DNA of 64,000 nucleotides from Sesamum alatum (Eukaryota > Streptophyta > Magnoliopsida > Lamiales > Pedaliaceae). Shown here piece after piece: positions 1 through 10,641 of the stretch. The notes under the pieces are model-generated. The model had not been told where the DNA came from. It saw only the letters and a program-made list of their open reading frames with translations, and made no database searches. A program made the translations under genes and the position numbers. The stretch spans positions 14,818,001 through 14,882,000 of the forward strand of contig JACGWO010000003.1 of assembly GCA_034509735.1 (NCBI GenBank). The letters are read 5' to 3'. The stretch's first letter is position 1; each line of letters opens with the position of its first letter.

Positions 1-455
1 TTTCCATTCCTTATTTCTGTACCACTTTGCTAGCAACAAGAAACACCACAAGACCCAAGTCAGCTTATTTACTGTCCACCAGAAGGAGGCCGAGTCTTGA
101 GGGTTTATTTGTAGCGATTTCATACAACCACTCTGGAGGTTCCCACGGCTAACCCAGGAGGTTAAGCCCAACGCCTTCTCCCAATGGCTTCTCAAAGGGG
201 ACTTCTTCAAGTCCTTGGTGGAGAAGCCAACCCCAGATTTTGATAGCCTCTTGGCTTGAGTCGAGAATTATATCAACATGGAGGAAGCTCAGGCCTCTAA
301 GCAGGAAGGACAAGGATATAAGAGGAAAGATACTCGGAAGAGGGAGCCACGAAGAAGGCTAAGGCTAATTTTCAGGATAGGAGACCCCCTTTTCAAAGGG
401 CCCGCCCTGCGTACACCCCTTTGAATGCTCCCATAACTCAAAACTTATGGGGTAG
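1..455 (+). pseudogene. Ty3/gypsy gag remnant, first part
   Basis: Decayed capsid-type gag of a Ty3/gypsy retrotransposon of the Athila/Tat kind. In one frame around 196-345 the translation contains DFFKSLVEKPTPDFDSLLA, a stop, then VENYINMEEAQASKQEG, a block typical of plant gypsy gag before its basic tail. A second frame gives PPFQRARPAYTPLN further on, so at least one frameshift lies between them. The frame is open at the left window edge, so the 5' LTR and the gag start lie outside. It resumes after solo LTR F at 2304. The family assignment rests on motif recall; the pseudogene status is plain from the stops and frame changes. Confidence 0.7.
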
Positions 456-2298
456 TGAAGGGAGTGGATCCACTCGGGAGCGTGGCGGTAGCGCGAGAAA
501 GAGAGAATTATGCAATATTTAAAACAAATAGCATGATAAGATTCGTCCCAAGGGGTGTTCCCTTGGGTGCTCCCGGACGTTCGATATAGGATATGAATAT
601 ACCATACATTGTATCACATAGGACACATAGAAAATGCATATACGAAAAATACATACGATGAAAAATAAATATTACCTTTGTAGTATTCTTCGTAGGCTGC
701 TACGAGCTTTGTTCCTTTTTCACCAGATGGACTCGTTCACTAGACCTCAAGGGTAGAAGCCCTACAATGATGTCCACGCCACACTGGGAGAGGTTGCATT
801 TTCTTGCTAGAGAAAAACAAACCTTTTAGAAGATAAAGAGCAGAAGAACTGTACTATTAATTAGTGTCTTCCTTTGTCTTGCTTTGCTCTTCAATTGATC
901 ATAGATCAATGATGAAACTAAGGAATAGAGAGAGAGAGGGGCGGCCGAGAGAAAAAGATGATATGTAATCTTCTTCATGTTAAATATGTATATACCTACA
1001 TATATACATAATTAATGAGACTATTGGAATGTAAATTGTGGCCCAGGTTTCATTTTAATTCAATTATAATAAGCCCAGTAATACCTATGAATTAAATCTA
1101 ATTTAACTCAAGGTTCAACTAAATAATGCCCAATAGTCCTTTACTCCAATTGCTAGACTAAGCCCGTAACTCTATTTAATCAATAAATCCTATTTATGAA
1201 TAATCATGGTCTCGATATAATATCGGCCCGTCCATCCAATGGATCATCCCATAAATAATCTAATTATTTATTATCTTCCGGAATTAACTCCAAGTCAATT
1301 CCTTCACCTACTTGGTGATTTGTGTGTGACTCTTTAGGTTCACCCTCAGCTAGACTTGGGCTTGTGTCCAATAGAAGCTCGTCACCATGGGTGGTTGTCT
1401 AGCAACGGTCCATGGCACTAGAGATTAGGTGAATGTTGGCATGAACATTTAGGCTCCCGATTTCGAACGTGTACGGTCCTTCCATCTACCATCTCTCGGC
1501 CTTAGTCTAGGGTATGGAATTGGGCGTCGGTTTCCATTCTGGACTAGGCTATGCTTAATACTCGAGACTACCTTTGCTTCATTGTCTCGATGTAAAGAGC
1601 CTTCCCTGCTCGATCAACCATTGTGGCTACAATTTCAAGCAGCATAAACGCATCTCCGAGTGTATAGGAGGTACGTCTGTCTGCACTGGACAAGGTTTAT
1701 AATGAACATGTCCGTGACATGATCACCCTTCGCTAGATCAAGGATACAACCATTGTGTGCACGTGACTGCTGTGGTTCCTCAAGTCCAAGGACTACTCCC
1801 GTACTATCAGAACCGGGGAACTCCAACCATACCGACCAAGCCTTCAAGGCTCCTACATAACGGTTCCCCACGAGTCAGCTCAGTCGGCTCGACCTCCAGT
1901 TGACCAACCCGCTAAGATCGTATAAACGTCCTATGTCTATCGCTGATGAAACACAACACTCATTCAATGAATACGATACAAAGATGAAGTCTCAATAGGA
2001 CGCTCGATGCCCTGTCTCGAGGTCCTCGACTTGGAACATTTCAGACCTAACCCTTCATAAGTTGGTTTCATAACCACTATCCAATGAGTGGCCCAACTGC
2101 CTGAGTTATCTATGTTGTTTGTGGGCTTTGTTGTGATATATGTGACTAGAAATAAACATATTGGAATGAGAACAACATAGATAGTGCCAATGGTAACGAA
2201 TACTCCTTTTATTCATTACATAATATTACATTACTTTGAGTTGTCAAATAATTACATAAAACCCAATCTAATTAGCTTTCTGATCACCTATTCTAATA
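456..2298 (-). mobile_element. Solo copia LTR F with TSD GGTAG
   Basis: A single LTR of 1843 bp with no internal region, inserted in the gypsy gag. On the plus strand it begins TGAAGGGAGTGGATCC and ends CACCTATTCTAATA, the same end signatures as family A LTRs. The 5 bp GGTAG occur at 451-455 and at 2299-2303, a clean TSD. It carries the shared U3 core (about 1318-1454: GTGTGACTCTTTAGGTTCAC through CTAGCAACGGTCCATGG to GAACATTTAGG). It is a diverged relative of family A. A solo LTR arises by recombination between the two LTRs of a full element. The terminal TA instead of CA on the plus strand is a point mutation of the usual end. Confidence 0.85.
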
Positions 2299-2303
2299 GG
2301 TAG

Positions 2304-2570
2304 AGGGGAAAGGATTGCAAGTTTGGCCCCGCAACCTTAAAGTTGTCCCCAGATGACCCAAGTCTGATAAATTTTGTCGGTTCCATAATGATTATGGGCA
2401 TACCACTAAGAATGTCGACATCTGAAGAATGAAATAGAGCGACTCATCCAAAATGGATACCTGGAGTTCGTGTCTAGAGAAAACGCTCAGGGCACTGGTC
2501 CTTCTTAGAGGAAGGACCTGTATAAGGAAAAAGCTCATGTGGAACCTAGCTTTGACCCCTCTCCCATAGG
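2304..2570 (+). pseudogene. Ty3/gypsy gag remnant, C-terminal part
   Basis: Continuation of the gypsy gag after solo LTR F. Scattered frames give KFCRFHNDYGHTTKNVDI, then EIERLIQN and GYLEFVSREN. This is the C-terminal region with the cysteine/histidine motif that follows gag in Athila/Tat-type elements. The expected last cysteine of the knuckle is replaced (NVD where the family has NC). Frameshifts separate the three blocks. No start or functional product can be assigned. Confidence 0.6.
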
Positions 2571-2619
2571 AGAGGGGCATAAGCACGCCCCTTCAGCTCT
2601 CGGAGGAAGCAAATCCCCT

Positions 2620-3200
2620 TAGAAAGGAGGTTATTCGCGTGATAGTTGGAGGGCCTATGGGAGGAGACTCCCATAGGACTAGGAAGACACTCGCCCGGGA
2701 AGTAGAAGATAAGGCTCCTGAAGAGGTACTGGATGTGGACGCCGTCGCTGATACCCCTATCATCCAGTTCACACTCAGTTAGGACTGACCCTTCCACATG
2801 ACACCTGGTGATTAAGACCACTCTGGCCAACTACGAAGTCAGTCACGAGTGCTCAAATACTCCAGAAGCTCGACAGACATCCTCTTCGGGGAGGCTTATG
2901 ATCAAATGCAATTGGGGGATGTCCCCTGCAAGTAGTAGACATTTCTTTGTATGGGTTCACAGGGGAAGTGGTGCGCCCATGGGCCTCAATTGCCCTCCCT
3001 CTCTCCTTGGGGAAGGAGCCGCTAAAGAAGACGTGCCTAATCAAGTTCTTGGTGGTCGATGTCCCCTCAGCCTATAACGTGATTTTAGGGAGACCTACCC
3101 TTAGTGCTATCCAAGTAGTTATATCTACTTTCCATATGAAGATAAAGTTCTCCGTACAAGGGGGGATAGGTGAAGTTGACGGGGACCAACTCTAGTCCCA
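2620..3200 (+). pseudogene. Ty3/gypsy aspartic protease remnant
   Basis: Protease part of the gypsy polyprotein. Readable blocks in order are GGPMGGDSHRTRK, DTPIIQFTLS, SSTDILFGEAYDQMQLGD, then an open stretch at 2947-3195 with MYGFTGEVVRPWASIALPL and FLVVDVPSAYNVILGRPTLS. The last block is the conserved flap and end of Tat/Athila-type proteases. The catalytic Asp-Ser-Gly before SADILF is lost: the sequence reads KYSRSSTDILF, so the enzyme would be inactive even without the stops. The neighbouring G-run at 3239-3250 looks like a slippage-prone homopolymer. Confidence 0.7.
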
Positions 3201-3369
3201 AAGATGCTACCTTGGAGGCCATATGCAAGGGTCAAGGGAGGGGGGGGGGCACCGACTTGCCCCCAGAGGAATCTTGTAAATGACAAGGGAAAGATCCCTC
3301 CAAGGAGAAGGGACCAGAAGAACCGGAGTTCCCCTCAGGCAAGGCCAGTTCTAGAGGGGACGACCACAC

Positions 3370-4410
3370 CAAGGTACAACCTGCAGAAAAATTGCTGATC
3401 ATAGAGCTGATCCTGGCGAATCCAGGAAAAACTGCACGAATAAGATCACAACTACAGGGACAACTCAAGGAAGATTTGATACCATGCATTTAACGGGAAC
3501 ATTGATATATTTTCCAGGATCCCCCAGGATTTGAAAGGGATAAGCCCTAAGGTCATTATGCTCTATTTTTAACATCGACCCTTCGATGAGACCTATAAAA
3601 CAAAAGAATAGATATTTTGGCCTTAAGAAAGACAAAATCATCTAGGTAGAGATAGATAAACTTCTGGAAGCTGGCCACATCAAAAAAATACAATTCCCAC
3701 AATGACTCTTCAACATAGTTCTAATCCCAAAGCCTGGGGAAAAATGGCGGATGTGCGTGGACTTTCGAGATCTTAACAAAGTTTGTCCAAAAGATTTTTA
3801 ACCTCTTCCATGCATTGACCAACTAGTGGATTCCACCTTGGGATTCAAGCTCCTGAGCATGATGCATGCTTTTAAGGGGTATCACCAAATTATATTGCCC
3901 CCCCCAATACCATAAAAGAGTCAGCTTCATTACATCAGCCGGAACCTTCTGTTATGTGGCCATACTATTAGGTCTAAAAAATGCGAGAGCAACATACTAA
4001 TGCCTGGTGGATAAAATATTTTGTCCCCACCTAGGAACAAACATGGAGGTCTATGTAGACGGCATGTTTGTAGAGAGTAAGAAGGCTGGTGACCATATTT
4101 AAGACTTAGAAAAAACATTTGAGATCCACAGAAATCAGCTAAAGCTCAACCTAGCCAAATGTGCCTTCAGAGTAAATGGGGGAGTTTTCTACGATTCATG
4201 CCAACTGAAAGTGGATACAAGCCAATCCCCTCAAAATTAAAAGTAGTCTTATATATGAAGGCCCACACCAATGTCAATGAGGTACAACGCCTTATAGGAA
4301 GAATAGCCGCTCTCAGCTAATTCATGGCCAAGTTCGCTGAAAGGAGTTTGCCTTTCTCCAAGGTACTGAAGAATGCTGAAAGCTTCAAGTGGGGAGAAGA
4401 ATGCCATAAG
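3370..4410 (+). pseudogene. Ty3/gypsy reverse transcriptase remnant
   Basis: Reverse transcriptase of the same gypsy element, cut off at 4410 by insertion of LTR D. Recognisable blocks are EIDKLLEAGHIKKIQFPQ, LIPKPGEKWRMCVDFRDLNK and VCPKDF, the fingers and palm start of RT, then KLLSMMHAFKGYHQI. The catalytic box reads EVYVDGMFVESK, where the family has YVDD, so one essential aspartate is gone. Near the end FMAKFAERSLPFSKVLKNAE matches the RT to RNase H connection. Several stops and frameshifts interrupt the whole stretch. RNase H and integrase are missing from the window. Confidence 0.75.
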
Positions 4411-4976
4411 TGTAAGGAAACATGGATCGTCCTGGGATAGGGCGCGTTGGAAGCGCAATGTGTTAAAACATAATAAAACGTAAACATGCATAAAAAGATG
4501 GAATTAAAGAACCAATCAAGGGGTGTTCCCTTGATTCTCCCGGGCATTCAATGTATCTCATGAATAAAACAAAAGTAGCATGCAAGATTCATGGAGGCCA
4601 TAGGGTTGGAATGAAAGAAAATGCTACAAATGTACTTACCCGTTGTAGATTTCTTTGTTCGGCTACACGAGTTGTTCCCCGATTTGCCACCTAGATCCCA
4701 ACTTAGAAGTCCTCAAAATTGTCCATGCAATGATCTTGATTCCCTCATGCTAGCAAGAGATCAAGAGAAAAGGGAGAACCAATCGACCAAACGCTATTAG
4801 TTAACGTGATCGATTGTTCGTTTGTTCCCTTGTATCAACGACAAGAGAACAAGAAGACTCTTCTGAGGTGGTGAGAGGGTGATGGCTGAGAGAGATAGAG
4901 AGGGGCGGCTGCTAGGTGTGTGTGTGTGAGGTGAGAGCATTATAGAGATTAGTATGTGCTGTGTGTGTGCTTGAGT
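4411..4976 (-). mobile_element. LTR D, first part (copia, family C-like)
   Basis: Left part of a minus-strand LTR related to solo LTR C. Shared blocks, on the plus strand, are GGATCGTCCTGGGATAG, CAAGGGGTGTTCCCTTGATT, CTCCCGGGCATTC, GGAGGCCATAG and GGCTACACGAGTTGTTCC, all in the order expected for the reverse complement of LTR C. It starts near TGTAAGGAAACATGG (4411), a mutated TGAAAG end. The LTR is interrupted at 4977 by the family A composite and resumes at 47261. The TSD of LTR D cannot be confirmed because its other end is truncated. Confidence 0.7.
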
Positions 4977-6047
4977 TGAAGGACAAGCGGATCCGCCCGG
5001 GAGTGCGAGCGGAAGCGAGAAAGCGAGGAAAGGGTGCGTAAATTTAAATCTAATTTAAATAAACAAATCCCAAGGGGTGTACCCTTGGGTGCTCAACCGG
5101 GGCGTTCGATGTAGGATGTGTAAATATTGGAAACGTATATTTAAAAACATAGGGCATAGATAAATATTAAATCAACCAAAGCGTAATAAAACCGTTACCT
5201 TTGATTGTTTAACGTATGCTTCTGGCTACTTGTGTTGTTCCTTCATCGGAATGCTCACGAAATCCAAATTTATGGATTCTCCAAAGGTGATCCACACCAC
5301 CCGGGAAGAACGCACGTTCTCCTTGCTAGAAGAAAATGGGTTTAATGAAGGAATCGGTTTAAGAGAAGAACACTATGGATTAGTGTACTCTTAAACCTAC
5401 TTTGTTCTTCTTCTTGATTCAAAATCAAGTGAAGAACACTAGTAGAGAGGGGCGTGAAAACCGAGAGTTGCGAGGGAGAGGAGAGTGAATTTTTCTTCTT
5501 CTTATTCCTAGAAAAAGATGAATAATGAATCACTTTTGCTTGGTGTTGTATATTCTCATATATATACATAATTAATGTGATTATTGGAATGTGTCTAGGT
5601 TCATCCAAGGATGTCTAGATTCATTCCAATCAATTATCATCAATTCTTCAATCAAGCCTACCAAAATTTATGGCATGATCAAATCATACCAAAAGGGAAG
5701 AGCTTGATTGGAGTTGATTTGTCTCTTTCCAAAACAGATAAGTCAACATGCCTTGTCTCGAGGTCCTCGACATGGAACGTTTCAAACCCAACTCTTAATC
5801 AGTTGGTTTCATGACCACCATTCAATGTGTGGCCCAACTGCACAAGTTGTTATCCATGGTCTGTGGGCTTTGTCGCTCTATAAGTTAAACACCGTTTTAA
5901 CAAATGTGAAATGAGCGCAACAAAGTAAGCACCAGAAGTGACGAATGCTCATTTCATTCATCACATAATAATATTACATTTACATCGAGTCGTATAATAG
6001 GTTACAAATCACCAAACCTATTGGTTTTCTGGTCACCTATTCTAACA
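4977..6047 (-). repeat. LTR1 of composite A (3' LTR, internally deleted)
   Basis: 3' LTR of the A1 half, 1071 bp. It has both LTR ends but lacks about 1.16 kb of the middle compared with LTR2: the sequence jumps at about 5748 from AGATAAGTCAACA to TGCCTTGTCTCGAGG, corresponding to about 11419 and 12575 in LTR2. The missing part contains the shared U3 core. The adjoining purine tract is also damaged (ACCACATGACG in place of ATCTCCCACTTGACC on the plus strand). Confidence 0.85.
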
Positions 6048-6868
6048 ACCACATGACGTAAAGCCAATCACCCATTGACCTCAAACCCATCTTATCCAGA
6101 TGCTGAGTATGGGAAACTTGCGACATGGGCTTAGTAATTGGATCTGCTATGTTTTCTGCGGAGCTGACTCGGTCTATCCGAGCGTCATCCCTGCTAACCA
6201 TCTCTCGTAGCAGATGGTAGCATCTAAGAATATGCTTGGATCGGTGATGAAATCTCGGTTCTTTTTCTTGCGCTATAGACCCGTTGTTATCACAGAAGAT
6301 AACCACTGGCTCAGCGATGCTAGGTACTACACCCAACTCTTGGATATAACTCTTCATCCAAACCGCCTCCTTAGCAGCTATGTATTTAGACTCTGTGGTG
6401 GAGTCCGTCGTGGTAGCCTGCTTGGAACTCTTCCAAGCAACCACACCACCATTAAGTCTGAACACATAACCAGACTGAGACTTGGCATCATCATCATCTG
6501 ACTTGAAGCTAGCGTCGCTATAGCCTTCAAGTATCAACTCTCTATCGCCGTAGATCAAGAACATGTCCTTAGTCCTGTTCAGATACTTTAGGATAGTCTT
6601 GACTGCACTCCAGTGTGCCTGTGAAAATCGACTAGTTACGCTCAAAGCGAAAGCCACATCAGGTCTAGTGCACTGAACAACATACTGCATGCTGCCTACG
6701 ACTGAAGCATAGGGGATGTCCAACATCCGTTTAAGTTCCTCATCAGTCTTAAGAGACTGTTTCTTGGATAACTTAATTCCATGCCTCATAGGAAGGAATC
6801 CTCGTTTTGAGTTCTCCATCTTGAATCTCTTCAAGACTTTCTCAATATACGAGGATGTGGGGCCATTC
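6048..6868 (-). pseudogene. A1 RNase H and end of RT (copia)
   Basis: RNase H end of a Ty1/copia polyprotein, read on the minus strand from 6834. Visible blocks are GYSDASFKSDDDDAKSQSG (first acidic site), QATTTDSTTESKYIA, VVIFCDNNGSIAQEKEPR (third site) and ADPITKPMSQ (last site). Compared with the other copies it lacks four residues after KYIAA (the SEAA block) and a stretch near SRFSQAHW (YQSCAGE missing), both in-frame deletions. It would remove the RNA strand during reverse transcription in the virus-like particle. It is separated from the RT frame upstream by a frameshift near 6880 and ends at 6037, inside the edge of LTR1. Confidence 0.9.
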
Positions 6869-8053
6869 CTAATATCCTTCTAGATCATCCCTGTAGATCT
6901 TGATGCCAAGGATGTAGGATGCCTCGCCCATATCCTTCATGGAGAATTGCGTTGACAACCAAGCTTTAGTGGTACCTAACATCTTAGCATCATTTCCAAT
7001 GAGCAAGATGTCATCCACATAAAGCACCAGAAACGCAACTGAGCTCCCACTGATCTTCTTGTATACACAAGGATCGGACTCGTTCTTGATGAAATCATAT
7101 CCCCGTATGACTTCGTCAAAACGTATGTTCCAGGTTCGGGAAGCTTGTTTGAGGCCATAGATGGACCTTTGGAGACGGGAGACCTTCTGCTCTTCTCCAA
7201 CAGTTGTGAAACCTTTCGGCTGATCCATATAGATCTCTTCTTCTACGAAACCGTTGAGGAAGGCTGTTTTCACGTCCATCTGCCATATTTCATAGTCATA
7301 CCATGCCGCTATGGCAAGCAGTATCCGAATGGACTTGGCCATTGCTACAGGCGAGTAGGTTTCCTCAAAATCGACCCCGGGTCGTTGAGTGTAACCTTTC
7401 GCCACAAGCCTGGCTTTGAAGGTTGTAACCTCTCCATCAGCTCCAAGCTTACGTTTGTAGACCCATTTACACTCTACGGGTTTTACCCCTTTGGGTGGGT
7501 CTACTAGGATCCAAACCTCGTTTGTACCCATCGAGTCCATCTCGAATTTCATGGCCTCAAGCCACTTATCCGAATCGATGTCCGACATCGCTTCTCCGTA
7601 TGTCTTTGGATCATTATCCAACTGACCGGTCAGGCCCAGAAATCCATACCTATCAGGTGCATGGGATACTCTGGCCGACCTACGGAGGACTGGAATAATA
7701 TCAGTGGGAACTACTGGCTCAGATGTCACTGTCGCCTCATGGGGTTCCTCACTTGATTCCTCAAGGAGTACCTCATTGCGTCGACTATCCGATGGAAAAC
7801 CCTTTTCCAAGAACACTGCGTTTCGCAAGACAAAATCTTTTTGCTCGGCGGGATCATAGAAATAATACCCCACAGTTTCTTTTGGATAGCCGATGAACCT
7901 GCATAAACTAGACCTTGAGTCCAGTTTATCTCCCACTAATCTCTTGACATATGCGGGGCAACCCCACACTTTCAAGTATTTGTAGGAGGCAGGCTTGCCA
8001 TGCCATATCTCATATGGCGTCTGTAATACCTTCTTAGATGGCGCCAAGTTCAA
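6869..8053 (-). pseudogene. A1 integrase tail and reverse transcriptase (copia)
   Basis: Open stretch of 394 codons on the minus strand. It starts inside the integrase C-terminal region (NLAPSKK, PYEIWHGKPASYKYLKVWG), passes a variable linker, then the copia RT: WVYKRKLGADGEVTTFKARL, VAKGYTQRPGVDFEETYSP, MDVKTAFLNGFVEEEIYMDQ, SIYGLKQASRTWN and the catalytic LYVDDILLIGND. RT catalytic residues look intact. It is joined to the upstream integrase by a frameshift at about 8050-8070 (two bases missing in GAGCGTTCCCC against GAGCGTATCCCC) and loses frame at about 6880, where the next copy has RDRSKRMLG. Confidence 0.92.
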
Positions 8054-8308
8054 AACTTTGGCCGCCGTCTCAAGAGCGTTCCCCAGAAGGAAAGGGGGAG
8101 TTCGGTAAAACTCATCATGGATCGGGCCATGTCCAACAAGGTCTGATTCCTCCTTTCAGACACACCATTAAGCTGTGGTGTTCCAGGAGGGGTCCACTGA
8201 GAGAGAATCCCATTCTCTTTTAGATAATCAGTAAACTCACCACTCAAATACTCTCCACCTTGGTCCGACCGAAGGGCTTTGATCTTTCGACCGGTTTGGT
8301 TCTCTACT
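8054..8308 (-). pseudogene. A1 integrase core fragment (copia)
   Basis: C-terminal half of the integrase catalytic core. Readable pieces are LSGEFTDYLKENGILSQWTP, PGTPQLNGVSERRNQTLLDM and SMMSFTELPLSFWG, with the glutamate of the DD35E triad in SERRN. The part upstream is missing. At about 8309 the sequence passes directly from integrase (corresponding to 25515 in A2) into gag (26687 in A2), a deletion of about 1.17 kb that removes the gag end, protease, zinc-binding domain and first half of the integrase. Confidence 0.88.
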
Positions 8309-8789
8309 GGAGTATCACGTCAATGTCCGTGTCATTGTTAAGCCCAGCTTTAAGGTCCTCGAGTTTCTCCACTAGGGAGAGCATCTTGACCCCATGACTT
8401 TGTACAGACGCTCCTTCAGCAAGCTTGGTGCCAAAGAATACTTTTGTGGCGGCATATCTAATATGCCTATCCGGAACCGCATAAACCTCGTTCATGCGGA
8501 GCATTATGGCGGAGATGTTGTCCAGCCTCTCATACTACTTCTGGATGTCGTTAGACATCGAAGCCAGTATGACACTGCGTACTTTCCGGTTGTCCTCATG
8601 CCATTTCTCGAACGTTAAACGTTCTTCAAGCGTGGATCCCTCCGGTAAGTCGCTCGATGGCGGCTCGTCCAAGACGTAGCCTTGGTTCTCAAAATCGAGG
8701 ACAATCCTCATGTTTCTCAGCCAGTCCGAGTAGTTCGTTTCGTTGAATTTGTTAGTCTCGAGTATCATGGTTAATAGGTTCTTAGACAT
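8309..8789 (-). pseudogene. A1 gag N-terminal part (copia)
   Basis: Capsid-type gag. The start codon used by the family is at 8789 (minus strand, MSKN; an in-frame ATG also lies 12 bases upstream at 8801). Blocks are MSKNLLTMILETNKFNETNY, SDWLRNMRIVLDFENQGYVL and KWHEDNRKVRSVILASMSND. A CAG to TAG change at about 8532 gives a stop in the QK-YERLDN region, after which the frame continues with AIMLRMNEVYAVPDRHIRYA and SLVEKLEDLKAGLNNDT. It ends at the deletion junction near 8309, so there is no CCHC knuckle. Product would form the particle shell. Confidence 0.9.
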
Positions 8790-9157
8790 ATCTACATTCA
8801 TTAAAATGTAAAGCAGAAATTAGCAGATGATGGTAATATTATTGTTCAAGTTGAAGACTTGGTCTTTTAGTCTTTAACCCTCCCACTATTTATACGAAAG
8901 TCCGCCACTCTCAAGCGGAGTTTCGGGAAACCATTTCCTAGTGGGCTCAGGATCCACAAGCGTAATCTCCATGCCCCGCTTTTACGATTCATATGAAGAA
9001 GACCTCGTGGGAGATATCCAATATCATTCTCATCCAATGAGATTCCCAAGATATTTGCCCTCACCTATTCACATGGTTCCGAGGACTCCAAGCGATCCAT
9101 GTTACTTAGTGTTGGGCCCGACCCATCAACCAAATCATGCCTCAAACTATAGCCCCC

Positions 9158-9250
9158 CACGACTCATGAGACAGGGAAACAACGAGCGCAATCTTTTTGT
9201 TCACAACAATGGTGCAGCTTTCCCTTTGTCTAAGTGTGCCACGACTCGTG
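9158..9250. promoter_or_regulatory. Paired palindromes in A1 leader
   Basis: Perfect 11-bp palindrome CACGACTCGTG at 9240-9250 and a one-mismatch copy CACGACTCATG at 9158-9168. Offset is 82 bp, identical to A2 and A4 and close to B1 (78) and B2 (79). Confidence 0.6.
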
Positions 9251-10214
9251 AGACCACACTTGGGTAGTGGTAGCTTCCTCACCACATTGCTGTGGATGGA
9301 AGGCTCGGCCAGATCAAAATACCATTTTGATCCAAGTTCGTTCTGGGCCTAATATTTAATTTGATCCAACCAAATGAGAGTTTGTTTGTGACTGAGACCT
9401 CATCACATTATGGTATTTTAGCATGCATAAATATCCAATATTTAAAGCGATAAATAAATACGCCGCATGTAGAAAAATATAGCATACCCCTGTTAGGATG
9501 ATCACAAGCTCAACCTATGCGACCCACTGAGCCCGCAGTGAGTCTATGGTCTGTCTTAGGGTGGTCCTAAATTATTACAATAATAATATACCTATTGTCA
9601 TTCCAATAGGCCTTGTAGTGCTTCTTGTTTCACGCCTAGATGCTCCTCCTTGGGGTCTTTGACTCCAAATGCTTGTTAAAAGTAAAACCTCACCAATTCT
9701 ATCTACTCTCATTACAACTGAAAGTAATATATTGCTAATAATAAAAACAAGCCTTAACATCATGAGGCTAAAAATACGGGAGAGGATAGTCCCAAAAAAC
9801 AAGAGGCACGCAGGCCCCACCCAACAGAAAATAAATGATCATACATTCATCCATACATAAGGTCTAGGACTCTTGTGATCATCCCATGTTGATTCCATCA
9901 ACTCACATAACATAATTATTTCAAATAATCATGCATAAAACCAATGGATATTCCAAACACCCAAGTGATGTCCAACATCACAAAAGCATAAACATACAAA
10001 TAATATGCAAAATTCAAATTTCAAATTTCAAATTTAATGGACATTTTAAACTATGCATCCAATGCATGTATAAATTTCAAATTAATTAAGCAAATTTAAT
10101 CTAAGGAATAATCCAATTATTCCAAAATCAAATATGCAAAATTAACATATTTTCAGAATATTGTGCAGAAAATACAGAAAATCGAATTTTTCGAAAAAAC
10201 GTCAAAAACGGCAC

Positions 10215-10392
10215 AAAACGGCCCAGCCGTTGTGCCTGCAGGCCACCCGCGCGCACAAGGCAGCGCGCGTGCGCGCAGGCAGCAAGCCTGCACGCGCGCG
10301 CTCTGTGCCGCGCGCTGGCCTCGGCTGACAGCGGCCGTCTGCGCACAGCGCGCGCGCAGGCACCCGCCTGCGCGCGTCCACTGCTGTCCGAT
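10215..10392. repeat. GC-rich hairpin island in A1 leader
   Basis: Very GC-rich stretch in AT-rich surroundings, dominated by GCGCGC and GCAGGC/GCCTGC. It includes a 10-bp stem, GCGCGCAGGC at 10352-10361 against GCCTGCGCGC at 10366-10375 with a 4-base loop, and a second stem GCAGGC-AGCAA-GCCTGC. The open frames here exist in every phase and both strands and are composition artefacts (Ala, Arg, Pro, Cys rich). Confidence 0.75.
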
Positions 10393-10626
10393 CCAATTTT
10401 TTTTTTGACATATTTTCAGCAAAAAAAATAGTAGCAATTATTCTGAAAATAAACATGCAATTTTAGATCCAATCTAACAAAATTAAGCATGCTAAAAAGT
10501 CCATCAAATTCAAATAATTGAATCATCATATTATTCATACATTTATGTAATCTAACATGCCATTAAAGCCATAAAAGCAAGTAGATCATACCAAGCACAT
10601 AGATCTATGCCCCTTACATCGAACCA

Positions 10627-10639
10627 GGCTCTGATACCA
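10627..10639 (-). promoter_or_regulatory. Primer binding site, tRNA-iMet type (A1)
   Basis: TGGTATCAGAGCC on the minus strand, two bases inside the LTR2 boundary. It matches the 3' end of plant initiator methionine tRNA, the usual primer of plant copia elements. It fixes LTR2 as the 5' LTR of A1. Confidence 0.92.
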
Positions 10640-10641
10640 CT

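Larger units (their letters stand above)
8790..10641 (-). other. A1 untranslated leader
   Basis: About 1.85 kb between primer site and gag with no convincing gene. In element order it holds the primer site, an AT-rich part, a GC-rich island (10215-10392), more AT-rich sequence, two palindromes CACGAGTCGTG-type (9240-9250 and 9158-9168, the latter with one mismatch), a small hairpin TCTCAT-TGG-ATGAGA (9042-9028 on the minus strand) and a TATAAATA motif (8887-8894, minus strand) 98 bp before the gag ATG. The same order appears in A2, A4, B1 and B2. The function is inferred: packaging, translation control or internal transcription. Confidence 0.75.

Noticed and set aside
3204..3489. Small proteins around the G-run of the gypsy remnant
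   Set aside because: Short frames across decayed pol sequence; the recognisable RT start reads through them in another phase.
10128..10456. Cysteine- and arginine-rich small proteins in the A1 leader
   Set aside because: Same GC-composition artefact; the frames are not conserved between A1, A2 and A4.
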